Positions 1 to 10,085 of a stretch of 64,000 bases of DNA are shown here, one piece after another. The notes below the pieces were generated by a model that saw only the letters and a list, made by a program, of their open reading frames with translations, had not been told where the DNA came from and did no database searches. The DNA is from Apricaphanius iberus (lineage: Eukaryota > Chordata > Actinopteri > Cyprinodontiformes > Aphaniidae). The stretch spans positions 1,054,001-1,118,000 of the forward strand of contig JAPXFQ010002669.1 in assembly GCA_028564705.1 (NCBI GenBank), in the 5' to 3' direction. The first letter of the stretch is position 1. Every line of letters begins with the position of its first letter. The position numbers and the translations under genes were made by a program.

Positions 1-600
1 ACAGCAGAGAACTGGGAAAATGTCATGTGGTCAGATGAAACCAAAGTAGAACTTTTTGGTATAAACTCAACTCGTCGTGTTTGGAGGAAGAAGAATACTG
101 AGTTGCATCCCAAGAATACCATACCTACTGTGAAGCATGGGGGTGGAAACATCATGCTTTGGGGCTGTTTTTCTGCTAAGGCGACAGGACGACTGATCCG
201 TGTTAAGGAAAGAATGAATGGGGCCATGTATCGTGAGATTTTGAGCCAAAATCTCCTTCCATCAGTGAGAGCTTTGAAGATGAAACGTGGCTGGGTCTTC
301 CAACATGACAATGATCCCAAACACACCGCCCGGGCAACGAAGGAGTGGCTCCGTAAGAAGCATTTGAAAGTCCTGGAGTGGCCTAGCCAGTCTCCAGACC
401 TCAACCCCATAGAAAATCTGTGGAGGGAGTTGAAAGTCCGTGTTGCTCGGCGACAGCCCCAAAACATCACTGCTCTCGAGAAGATCTGCATGGAGGAATG
501 GGCCAAAATACCAGCTACTGTGTGTGCAAACCTGGTAAAGACCTATAGTAATCGTTTGACCTCTGTTATTGCCAACAAAGGTTATATTACAAAGTATTGA
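1..600 (+). CDS. Tc1-like transposase, C-terminal catalytic part (5' partial)
   Basis: DDE transposase of the Tc1 family, which cuts and pastes its own element at TA sites. The frame is open from base 1 to TGA at 598-600, about 199 codons. All three catalytic acids are visible: Asp in MWSDET near the start, Asp in FQHDNDPKH, and Glu in [11 protein letters not shown], with the 34-residue spacing of DD34E. No stop or frameshift interrupts the visible part, unlike the copy at 43.5-44.5 kb. The N-terminal paired-like DNA-binding domain lies upstream of the window. An ATG at 25 is internal and is not the true start. Whether the whole copy is intact cannot be judged here. Confidence 0.92.
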   Translation, partial: TAENWENVMWSDETKVELFGINSTRRVWRKKNTELHPKNTIPTVKHGGGNIMLWGCFSAKATGRLIRVKERMNGAMYREILSQNLLPSVRALKMKRGWVFQHDNDPKHTARATKEWLRKKHLKVLEWPSQSPDLNPIENLWRELKVRVARRQPQNITALEKICMEEWAKIPATVCANLVKTYSNRLTSVIANKGYITKY

Positions 601-824
601 GTTGAATTTTTGTTATTGACCAAATACTTATTTTCCACCATAATTTACAAATAAATTCTTTAAAAATCCTACAATGTGAATTCCTGGATTTTTTTTTTTT
701 TTTCACATTCTGTCTCTCACAGTTGAAGTGTACCTACGATGAAAATTACTGACCTCTGTCATCATTTTAAGTGGGAGAACTTGCACAATCGGTGGCTGAC
801 TAAATACTTTTTTGCCCCACTATA
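1..824 (+). mobile_element. Tc1/mariner (Tc1-like) DNA transposon, 3' part, cut by window edge
   Basis: The transposase 3' two thirds, the 3' untranslated part and the right terminal repeat are present. The end reads GCCCCACTATA near 811-825, a degraded form of the CCCCACTGTA end seen on the second Tc1 copy at about 44.8 kb. The 5' half lies outside the window, so the left terminal repeat and target duplication cannot be checked. Confidence 0.9.
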
Positions 825-2078
825 TATGAAATGGCAGCATGACACGTTAACTTCTTTCATGAGAACCAATGTTAGGATATGCTTTTCTCCTAGACTTCCT
901 TGGAGAAAAATTTTTTTGCTGGTTTGTAAATGTCCAGCCTTGATCCAAACTTCAATCATTGCTTCTACAGAGAAACTTTCTCTGTAATAAGCAGTATTGG
1001 TTCACAACAATAAAATTATGTTCAAAATCATACAGCCAGAAACCCACCCATTATATAAGGATGTTTTTTTCTCAGTGAGCACTGAACTAGTCTGGAAGGT
1101 CACATAAGAATTATGCCTGAGCAAACCAAAAGCTTCAACTTAAGTTATTTTTGTTACCAACAAATATTGTTGACGCTAGAACATAATCAATATTAGGCTC
1201 TAGATTCAACAGATCATGTTGGGATAGACATATTCAAAATAACCAAGAACCCAAGTTATTCAGGAATTGACGCCATCTGGATGTCCCGTGTTTTATACGC
1301 AGACATATACATAAACTCTACCCACCGAATGTCACCTGTTTCCCACTGTTACAACCTTTTGCCTTTTTACTAATGCGTCTTTAACCTGAATGATAAAAGA
1401 TGCATGCTTAATACATTGTGTTTTCAGTGGGAGAACCTGAAGTTATGTGGACAGCTTCAATTAAAGCCAAAGCTTTTAACACCAACATCAATGTTGTGAC
1501 CAAACTACTGCTACTAGAACAAGAGAAAAGAAAGACCCTAGTTCAGCCTGCAGATTTAGCATAGTGCCAGAAGGCAAACTGTGAACCTCTGTTACCACAA
1601 ACAAATGAACATCATGTCGTTCATATCATCTTTCACATGTTCTTTGCTATCGCCTTTTGGGTGGATCATATTGCTAGTTTTTAAATGTGAACAGTTCAAA
1701 TAATTATGTGGATGTGACATAAATTACAGATGCAACCCTAACTCTCATCAATAAGCCTCTGAAATCTGGGATGAAAGTTAACTAAAATCATGAATAGAAG
1801 CAAGTTTAACCGTCAATTAAAGAACTGTGAAACTGGTAGGTCTTCATGATGTTACACTGGGGACTTTTGAGTGAATTTGCAAATTAACATCTTGTGTTTT
1901 TATGTAAATTCATGTTAAATAAATAAATGAAATACATTTGGAACAGAACAAAGACGGGTTTATGTAACTCTGAACATAAAAACTCCAGTTTATGTATTGT
2001 ACTTTTCCTCTCCATTTTTTGCACAGAAAAAGCTAATCGTTTGTGAAAAAGTCGAGGAAGATCAGGGCTCACAGAAAC
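825..2078. other. Intergenic, upstream of the USP gene
   Basis: AT-rich sequence with no coding signal or recognised repeat. Bases 2020-2078 may be the 5' untranslated part of the first USP exon. TTTTTTGCACAG at about 2015-2026 could be a splice acceptor for that exon, so a non-coding exon may lie farther upstream. No TATA or CpG-island promoter was recognised. Confidence 0.5.
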
Positions 2079-2960
2079 ATGGACTGGATGAGAGGTGAGA
2101 AAGCTGATCGAATACAAACTGAGAGGAAGCACAGAATTTAGTTTAGGTTGTAATGCATCAGAAGGTGTTTGGTATTGAGCGCTGTTTTTAGAAAGCAGCT
2201 TTAAACGTTTTTTAATAATTGTCTGTACTGTAATGAAAATGTATGGGGAGAAACTAAGTGAGGTAATTCGGTGATCTTTATAAATGAGATTTTACTGTCA
2301 TTTTTTTTTTAAATCAAAAATGACCTCACTTAGTTATCAAGTGTTCAAAGCATTGCTGACAATCCAAATCAACTTGACTACATCTTTGAAATGCCTCTGA
2401 ACAGATGGTCCGTTTTGTGAATGAGTTAGGTAAAAAAAAAAAAATAACTAGCTGCCTTTCTGTCTATGACCAGAGTCGCTGTTTATGAAGTTTCAGCTGC
2501 CCAGGTCTCATCAGGAAACAGCAGGATAGCATATTGGCTGCGCCGCCTGTTCGGACACAGGGTGATACGTCACTGTTTTTATTCATACAACTACTGTAGC
2601 AGACAGGAAAATCTGGTTTGTACACTTATTTTGTGTTGTTGTTTTTGTTGTTTTTTTTTACACCACAGAAAAAAGATGTTGCATCTTCGAAGAGTGAAAC
2701 CAAACTCATTGAGGATCACCACAGGTAAAAAAAAAACCCAAACAGTTTATTTCCTTCTAATAATGTGGGAAACTACAGATAAAACCAGACCTTTGGCTTC
2801 AAGACAAGTTAAAAGCAGTGGTATAATATGTTTGTGGCTTATTCTCAGGGTGGCCTTCTCAGATGGTGCGGCGGACAAAACAGCAGGTCCACCTCAGGAG
2901 AAAGAGCAACAGAAGAAGAGGAAGAAAAGGAGTTTCTGGAAGCTGTTTGATTGCTTTAGA
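2079..2960 (+). other. Alternative 5' splicing and start choices of the USP gene
   Basis: Two in-frame N-termini exist. Model A starts at ATG 2079, uses acceptor AG at 2674-2675, donor GT at 2725 and acceptor AG at 2847-2848. Model B starts at ATG 2676 in an exon whose acceptor is the AG at 2667-2668, then uses acceptor AG at 2861-2862, giving 424 residues. Both enter the same frame at the DGAADK stretch. If ATG 2079 is spliced to the first AG (2668), the frame stops after a few codons, so the choice between two AGs seven bases apart decides the product. Model A is preferred for its Kozak context, strong donor and hydrophilic composition matching the rest of the linker. Confidence 0.5.
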
Positions 2961-5900
2961 GTAATTTTGACCAAATCTAACACCTCACATGCTTCATTTT
3001 AGATCCTGCTTCTTTTGAAGCGCACAGGTTTATTTTTTAAAATCTTTTATTCACATGAGCCTGCTGTTTTTATGACAGAAAAGAACCCAAGAGCATCCGA
3101 TCTCAGTAGATGATTCTCAGGATCAACGCAGGAGGTAAAAAGCCAAATGTGTTTTCCTTTTGACTCCCCGTTTACATGGCAGATCGTTTTCAACAATATG
3201 TCATGTAAACGCAGTGTCGTTTTAATCCGCAAATTCATACAAAAGCAGCAACGTTGCCGTGTAAACATCCCCTGACGTGTATCCTCTACTGTCCAGGGTT
3301 TCGGCTGCTGGAGTCTCTCATTGTGTGTTGGGTTTAGAGAAGGGGTCAAACAAATAACCATTTGAAGACAGAGCACCCCTTACTGAAATAAAACTTAAAC
3401 AATATATATGGATTTCCATGGGCATAAATACATGTGATCACATGTGACAAATCTTTGACCAATCTGATATTCACATGGAAAAACATGTCAAAACTGGAAA
3501 ATTGCTTGGAGAGCCGAGACCTCCGTCCATGTTGTGATCTAATTGTAACTTTTGTAGATTCCTTGACAAAGAAAACAAACCTTTAGCAGCTGGATTCACA
3601 TTGATATTATTATTTCAGTAGTCATTCATGAAAATCCCCTTTTCATTAATGGTGTCTTCTGGCTCATCCCCAAATTTGGTGCCTCCCACTGAGAGGCACT
3701 GAGCAAGGGTGGGCTTACTCGTTGCCCCCGACTTGAACCCAGGCGGTGTTTTCTTATTGGACTTCTGTGCTCATCAAGGATTGTCCATAACAATACCATG
3801 TTCAAACATAAGCGTGTCTATATGTACACCTGGCACCATGAAACCTTAGGCTGCAGCTCAAACATTGACTTTGTTGTTGTTTCATCTAATCTGAAGCCAC
3901 AGGTTTTGGAAATCGGAGTGATGAGAAGGGCAGAGCTGTCACATGACCATGACCTGGTGGTTAGTTGGTGGGGGGAGGCTAACAGGAGCAGAGGCTGCAA
4001 GGTGGTTGGTTCCCTATCACAACACTGCCGGTGAGAACTGACAAGTTTGAAGCAGATGGAATGAGAATGAGCTCCTCCAAATCTGAGATCATGGTCATGA
4101 GCTGGAAACCAGTAGAGTGCCTTCTCTGGGTTGTCTTTGAGGTCTTTCCCAAGATGGAGGAGTTTAAGCTTCTGCATTCTTGTTCATGAATGAGGGGAAA
4201 AGGGAACGAGTGTGATGTGAGCCAAAAGGCAAGGCTGGTGAATTATTGTTGAGTCTATGTTCTTACTTTTATTTATGGTCATGCGCTCAGGGTAGTGACC
4301 AAAAGAACAAGAACACAGATACAAGGAGGTGAAATTACTTTCCTCCACAGGTTGTCTGGGCTCTCCCTTAGAGAAAAGGTGAGAATTTCAGTCATCCGGG
4401 TGGGGCTCAGAGTAGAACTGCTATTCATCCATATCTGGTCAGAACACTCACTGGTGAAGGGTTCTGGGCACATCCCACCAGGAGGAGACCAAACGTGACA
4501 CCCAGGACATGCTGACCATGTTTCTTGGCTGGCTTGGGAATATCTTGGGATTCTCCCAGAGGAGCCGAAAAGTGGCTAATAAAGTGTCTTCTGAAGGCAA
4601 TTGGTCACACTTCAATACAGATTGCGTAGATTTTTTAAAATTATTATGTTAGAGGTTTTCTAAACGGTTGATAGAAGCAATCATCTCGTTCCACTTTGCA
4701 GCCCACTTCAAACACAAACCCAACAGGACAGGATGGACAAGGAAGAGGACACCACAGTTACAGAGCCCAACCAGAAAGTCATCACAAAGTAGCTCCAACA
4801 CTACACATTTATTTTCAGCAGATTAATTATTATAATCATGTTGACTGACTCTGTCTATGTTTGTGTAGCGTCACTAGAATCCAGGTCCGACCCAGTAATT
4901 TTGGACACAGTTTAAAACAGAAGGCAATGTATCTTGGGTAAAAACCATAACCATGTGAATGATGAAACTGATAACTGTCTGTCATTAAAATAACAGGATG
5001 TTGATGTAAGTTTGTGTGTTTGTTCATCAGATTCCCAAACTACGGTACGAACTGCTACATGAACGCTAGCCTGCAAAGTTTGCTTACACTCAGGGAATTC
5101 GTGGAGGACATCAAATCCCAGGAGGACGTGTTGGCATTGTGTCCTGAGGCTTCACTCATGAGGTACAGCAAGAAGACACACACCGAAACTGCTTTCCATT
5201 TCTCTCCAAAAAAAAGTCAAGCAACTGGCTTTATTTTCCAGACATTTCCTGGACATTGTGAGATGTCGTGGCTTAGCTAATTCAAGACTCAAACTTGAAG
5301 TGATCATGAGGTTCAAGAGGATCCTCTCCTTCCAGGCATCGGAATTTGAGCACGAGGGAATGAAAGTGAGTCAGCTGCTTAAAGTGGGCCACCTGTCTGC
5401 AAGGTTTGACATACTATATAACTATATTCAGGACGCCCACGAGTTCCTGACAGCAGTGTTGGATCAAATGAGGATCCTGCAACCCCCTTTGACAAAGACA
5501 GCCACCTATATTGAGAGAAGCTACATCTGCCCGGTCCAGAGACATCTGCTGTTCAAAATCCAAAACACGAGGACATGCAAAAGGTAAAAGCCCTCAGCAA
5601 CTTAGAGCTGAAGACACATTTTTTCATGCTGTACTAAGCCATGTTCATTATTTCAGCAAGAACTCAATGTTTTAGCAAGAATTCTATAAGTGGTATTTTC
5701 TATCTTTTACATTTGTTAACCTTTGCTTTGCAGTTGTGGTGTCCGGTCTATTAGAGAGGAGGACTTCACCATGCTCTCTCTGGACTTAATTGCTGGTGGT
5801 TCAGTGCAGGATATGCTCAACATGCACCAGATGGTATGAAAAGATCCTGTATTTAATCTGTCACTACAGCTTTGGTTTGAGGGGAACGGCCGTGGTGTAA

Positions 5901-7044
5901 TGGGAGGCAGGAGTTCATTTAGTAACCAAAGGGTTGCTGGTTCAAACTCCTGCGCCAGTTGTCTTGGTTTTTGTGTCCTTGGGCAAGACATTTAAACTGA
6001 CTTGCCTACTGGTGGTAGTCAGAGGGCCTGGTAGTGGCAGTGTACAGCAGCCTTGCTTCTGTCAGTGTGCCCCAGGGCAGCTGTGGCCAATATGTGAAGC
6101 TGCTGATCAAACAGCCAAAGACTCAGGGTTTTAAATTTACTTTTTATGCTGTATGCACTGGTTTTTGTCTTCACAGGAGAGACCGCTGGATTTCAGGTGT
6201 CAGTGTGGGGGAAATACATCAGGTCAGGAGTCTAGATTTCTGACCCTCCCCAAGTGAGTGACAACATCATTTTCAGTTGTCTGTTGCAAATAAAACATGC
6301 AGTCTGAACTTTTTAGAGCATCAGCTTGTTCTACTCTAAATACAGTCTAAACTACTTGTTTTAAATCATTTTTCTCATATACAGATATTTGATTTTGCAC
6401 CTAAAGAGGTTCAAGTTCACGGAGAACCTGAAGATGATCAAGATGCAGGACCCCATCATCCTGGACAGGGAGATCATGGTGGCTTCCCACCAGGTACACA
6501 GATTTACAAAGCTCAAAACCAATGCTAAAAGAAACCCTATGGGAAACGTGTAAATATAACCAGAGAGTTGTTTGATATGCTCAATTTTATTTTGCCTCGG
6601 AATGTTCACAGGATGGCCAACAGTACAGCCTGGTCAGTGTCATCAACCATATAGGAACTTCGGGGGAGAATGGTCAGATAACATCCTAGGAGACTATTTT
6701 AAATTTAAAGTTTGTGGAAACTTTAAGCTAAAAAAGGCAAGAAACTCGGCTTCTTTTTAAATTTGAAAGTTCTTGTTATTGTTCTTTGGTTAGGACACTA
6801 CGTGAGCGATGGACTACACCCGGACCACACCCTGGAGGACGGAACGGATCGATGGCTCCACTTTAATGACATGTATGTGTTTGAGACAACTGGAGCAATT
6901 ACTTCGGAGCTGTGCACAGAGGAGTCTTATGTCCTCGTCTACCAGGGGAGGGTAAGGCAACCCACACTATGAAACTGGTTAGCTTATTTCACTTCTCTAC
7001 ATCTCACCAACATTATTTTGTATGTTTTTACTTTTTAGGTGTAG
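2079..7044 (+). CDS. Compact ubiquitin-specific protease (USP, peptidase C19), 13 coding exons
   Basis: Cysteine protease expected to remove ubiquitin from proteins. Model exons: 2079-2094, 2676-2724, 2849-2960, 3079-3134, 4702-4788, 5031-5162, 5242-5583, 5734-5833, 6177-6253, 6385-6493, 6612-6672, 6794-6951, 7039-7044. Every intron is GT-AG, phases agree, and the 1305 nt give 434 residues plus TAG. Residues 1-106 form a charged linker with a basic-aromatic patch (KKRKKRSFWKLFDCF). The Cys box is FPNYGTNCYMN with Cys115; QDAHEFL is at 214-220, TCKSCG at 262-267, RCQCGG at 305-310, LILHLKRF at 326-333, GHYVSD with His382, and WLHFND with Asn405/Asp406. The oxyanion Asn five residues before Cys is kept. 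Usual USPs read GNTCYMN; here the two residues before Cys are T-N. The catalytic core is short and resembles the USP37/USP26/29 group, without long insertions. The start rests on a good Kozak context (A at -3, G at +4) and a strong donor (GAG/GTGAGA). The exact orthologue is not recognised. Confidence 0.85.
3166..3272. repeat. Small foldback/MITE-like element in USP intron 4
   Basis: CCCCGTTTACATGGC at 3166-3180 is an imperfect inverted match to GCCGTGTAAACATCCCC at 3256-3272. The type is common in teleost non-autonomous DNA elements. No target duplication was established. Confidence 0.45.
4033..4210 (+). pseudogene. Non-LTR retrotransposon reverse transcriptase fragment in USP intron 4
   Basis: Translation shows SKSEIMVMSW, VECLLW and KMEEFK, the thumb-side region of a teleost LINE reverse transcriptase (usual form: KSE.MVLSRK.VECPLRV followed by EEFKYLG). 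After KMEEFK the frame shifts, and FLFMNEGK follows in another frame. Only about 180 bp remain, inside the intron between 3134 and 4702, so it is removed by splicing. The clade cannot be fixed from this length. Confidence 0.7.
5880..6105 (+). repeat. tRNA-derived SINE in USP intron 8
   Basis: TGGTGTAATGG at 5893-5903 fits the RNA polymerase III A box (TRGYNNARNNG), and GGTTCAAACTCC at 5939-5950 fits a B box. The spacing is tRNA-like. The body contains GTGTCCTTGGGCAAGACA and GTGCCCCAGGGCAGCTG, both common in teleost SINE-like repeats. It lies wholly within the intron 5834-6176. Confidence 0.65.
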
Positions 7045-7084
7045 CCTGCTCTGGTACGAAGACCACCAGCCCTCAGGAGGAGGG

Positions 7085-7165
7085 TTACACCCCAGAGAGC
7101 CTGGTTCCTCCCAAGGTTTCTTCTTAAAGAGGAGTTTTTCCTTGCCACTGTTTGCCAAGTCAAAA
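7085..7165 (+). repeat. Teleost dispersed repeat fragment in the USP 3' untranslated region
   Basis: CCTCCCAAGGTTTCTTC, then AGGAGTTTTTCCTTGCCACTG, the conserved core of a very common fish repeat. A reverse-strand relative is at 19.5 kb (GGAAAAACTCCCTTTTAACAGG region). It starts about 40 bp after the USP stop codon and probably lies in its 3' UTR. Confidence 0.55.
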
Positions 7166-7251
7166 ATTATTTAGTGTACTCTGTCACTTGACTGGACTGC
7201 AGGTGACAAAGCATAATCTGACTGGCTTGCTCTCTGGGAGTTTCATAAAAA

Positions 7252-7257
7252 AATAAA
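7252..7257 (+). promoter_or_regulatory. Possible polyadenylation signal of the USP gene
   Basis: AATAAA occurs about 210 bp after the stop codon, in an A-rich tract with several overlapping AATAAA-like words (7247-7280). The tract could equally be a retroposon tail, so the assignment is weak. Confidence 0.3.
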
Positions 7258-7284
7258 ATAAAAAAAATAAAAAATAAAAAAGAT

Positions 7285-9613
7285 ACTTACTGAAAGCACC
7301 CAGTTTAACAATTTGGCTCAGAAGCAGACCACAGATGGGTTTGTAAATGAAATCATTTGCAAAGGGCTTCCAAGTCTAGAACAATGATCAGAGAGAGAAA
7401 GTGTTGATATCACAAATGGTGTGAAAAAGTTAGTGTGCCTGGGAAAAAACATTTAAATATTCATTAGCATGCTAAATCTTAGCTAATTAATTTTTTAATT
7501 TGGAACTGTGACATTTATAAATGCATGAATAGCATGGTAACATTTCACACACTTGCATACATTATAATATACACAACACATTGCTAGATTACAATGATAT
7601 GCAGTACACTCACAAAGCCTAATTTTTAAAACCAATTCCCTAAAAAGTCTTCTTCTCTCCATTTCTGTGACGAGTTTGCAAGTCCTTCTTTATTCTGTTT
7701 TTGCATGTGTAGGTTCTCTCTGGGTACTCCGGCTTCCCTCACAAAATCCAAAGGCAAGCATGGCAGGCTAATTGGCCACTCCCAATCACTTTTAGTTGTG
7801 AGTATTTCTGTGTGCATGCTTATGGGTCTCTGTATTGCCTCGTGTCTCTAGAAGATACTTTAGGTCAGGTGGGTGTATTGTTCAACTGCCTTGGATTTGA
7901 GGTATTCAGGTGTATGATGTGGTATTAGGCTTCGGAGTGGATATAGGCCCCTGCAACAAGGAAATAGTCATAGCTGGGTGTGCAATTATGAGGGGCCATT
8001 TGTATAATAACATGTATAACACTCATTTTAATCACTAATGACAGCCCAAATAACCTAATTACTGCTGCTAATTTTTAAATGTGTAGTGTTACATTTTCAA
8101 AGTCATATTCCCTCCATGTTATTTAAATATTATTATTAAATCAATCAACTACTGATAATACAGTTTAAATACTTGATCAAGAGGTTTTATGTGTTCCGTG
8201 ATCTTGACTCGCTGTTATAACTGATTGTCAGACACTCCGTTAACTCTGTTGCCCTGCTCTTGATGCACCACTTACCTTCCACTGGTTATTGTTCCAGACA
8301 TGAAAGTTCCTTGTTAATCATTAGCATTCACCCAATGAAGTAATTCTTTTAAACTTCTTCTTCTTCTTTTTCTTCTTCTTCTTCTGATAATCATAATTAT
8401 AATCGTTATCTTTCCTTTTGTTGATGGTATTTTATGTTATTATTATTATTATTATTATTATTTTATTATTATTATTACTATTGTTGTTGTTGATATTTTG
8501 TATTATGTTATCTTTCTTCTTCTTATCATTAGTATTGATGTTTTCTTGTTATTGTTGTTAATATTTTATATTTGTATAATTGTTATTGTTAGTATTTGGT
8601 ATATTTTATTAACACTAGTATTGCTGTTGATATTTATATTGTTATGATTGTTATTGTTGTTAGCATTGTTATTGTTGTTATTATTATCATTGTTCTCATT
8701 GATGTTTTATTATTTGCTATTAACACTGAAAATCTGTATTATTACTATTTTTATTATTCTTAATTTTATCTGGTACCATCCCTTAGCCCCTGTCACTTGC
8801 ATTTTGGGGATAGTCGGTCCTGGAGCAGGTAACTATGGATGTGTAAGTGTGTGTGTTGGCGGTTAAGCAAAGTGGGGTGGTGTTCGCAGGGGTTCCAGTT
8901 GTGGTTTATGTGGCATTATCTTTTTCATTAGACAATTGGCATAGTTATACAATGTTAAACCAACACACTCTTGTGAATAGGGCAGGAATGACAAAGGTAA
9001 TCTTTGCATGTCATGTTTTTTGATGCACTACATTATTTAAGCACTTATTGCTAAAAAAACAATATTTATAATAATGAAAGGATAAAGTAGGCATATTTGA
9101 TTGGTGGTGTTTGACTGGCCAGTGGGGATGGGGCACTCTGGGGTGTGTCCCGGGGTTTCGTTGTGTTCTCTGTGTCCCTTTCCTGCAAGTGTGGCTTGCT
9201 CCAGGATGGACTTACCGAGGTAACGGTTCTGGAAGCTGCAAAAGGTTTAGTATTTATTTGTATTCTCTGTTGTTTTCATTCACTCACTCATTCACTTATT
9301 AGCACAGTCTTACTTTTCCTCTATGTATCTCACCCCAACTTTTGTAGCAATTAGTTCACCTGCACCTCACTTGTCACAAAAAAAACCCACACAAATGAAA
9401 GCAGGTGTACCACCATCACAAGTCTGCTGGGAGGGCAAAATACATTTTAATCGCACCATTTCTCCGGCTGTTTATGTGGACCTTAACTTTTGTTATAGGT
9501 GTTTTTACAATCGTTTTCATAAATAAAACTGATTTAAAATAAAATGTTTGTTGTGTATATCCTTATTATGAGTCCTAATAGCCTACACTTCCCAAATGTA
9601 TTAAGTTCTCCAG
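7285..9613. other. Intergenic, AT-rich, with simple repeats
   Basis: No gene recognised. Short open frames here are not supported by codon structure or motifs. A CTT/TTA-rich low-complexity tract occupies about 8350-8770 and is listed separately. Confidence 0.5.
8350..8770. repeat. Low-complexity (CTT)n / (ATT)n microsatellite tract
   Basis: TTCTTCTTC runs at about 8356-8385 are followed by an uninterrupted ATT/TTA run at about 8437-8475. Degenerate TTG/TTA trinucleotides continue to about 8770. Open frames across it (poly-Leu) reflect composition only. Confidence 0.8.
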
Positions 9614-10085
9614 TGTCATGTTCGGTTTTATGACTCAAAAGGCAGGACAAAAACAAACGCTCAAGGTTTGTTAGAATCTTTTGTTAGAAAAGATAAATTA
9701 TTTATTTTAAAAGCAAGTTGTCATGGGAGGGAACACCAAGAATGAGCGGCTGGTCGGACTGCAGTGAAAACAGAGAAAGGGTAAGTGGAGGTAATAAGGA
9801 ACTGGGAGATCTTGACGGAGGAGTTGGACTTACTTGATGTCCAGAAGAAGTGTGCGTCTGAGAAGGTAAGTGGGATTCCATTTACTATGGCTGGCTGGAG
9901 ATGATGCTGATCCTGGTCTTTGTGTTGGCTGGTGGAGTGGACGGATGGGCAGGCAAGCAGACGTATGGCAACAGGTGAGTATGATGAACCAGACGGAGGA
10001 GCGGTGCAGAGGCTGACCATGAGGGAGTCCAAGAGCACGGATTGGAAGCAGAAGGTCCCGGTAGGTTTTGGAGAGGAACCCGGAA
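9614..10085 (-). repeat. Truncated 3' LTR of the gypsy element
   Basis: It aligns with the first ~470 bp of the complete LTR at 12234-13034. Homology is lost after GGAACCCGGAAGGC near 10080, and the following bases belong to RNase H. Confidence 0.8.

Noticed and set aside
2466..3002. Single long plus-strand open frame (178 codons)
   Set aside because: It runs through at least two introns of the USP gene; only parts (2676-2724, 2849-2960) are coding in the spliced model, and the first part may use another frame.
3640..3760. Possible second SINE or tRNA-like sequence (GACTTGAACCC near 3730)
   Set aside because: A B-box-like word is present, but no A box at the right distance and no clear boundaries were found.
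5367..5432. Possible 66-bp intron (GTGAGT ... TTCAG) inside the QDAHEFL exon
   Set aside because: Removing it keeps frame, but the enclosed residues (LSARF before QDAHEFL) fit the USP family at this place, so it is kept as coding.
8648..8866. Leu-rich open frame
   Set aside because: Translation of TTA/TTG low-complexity repeats; no other support.
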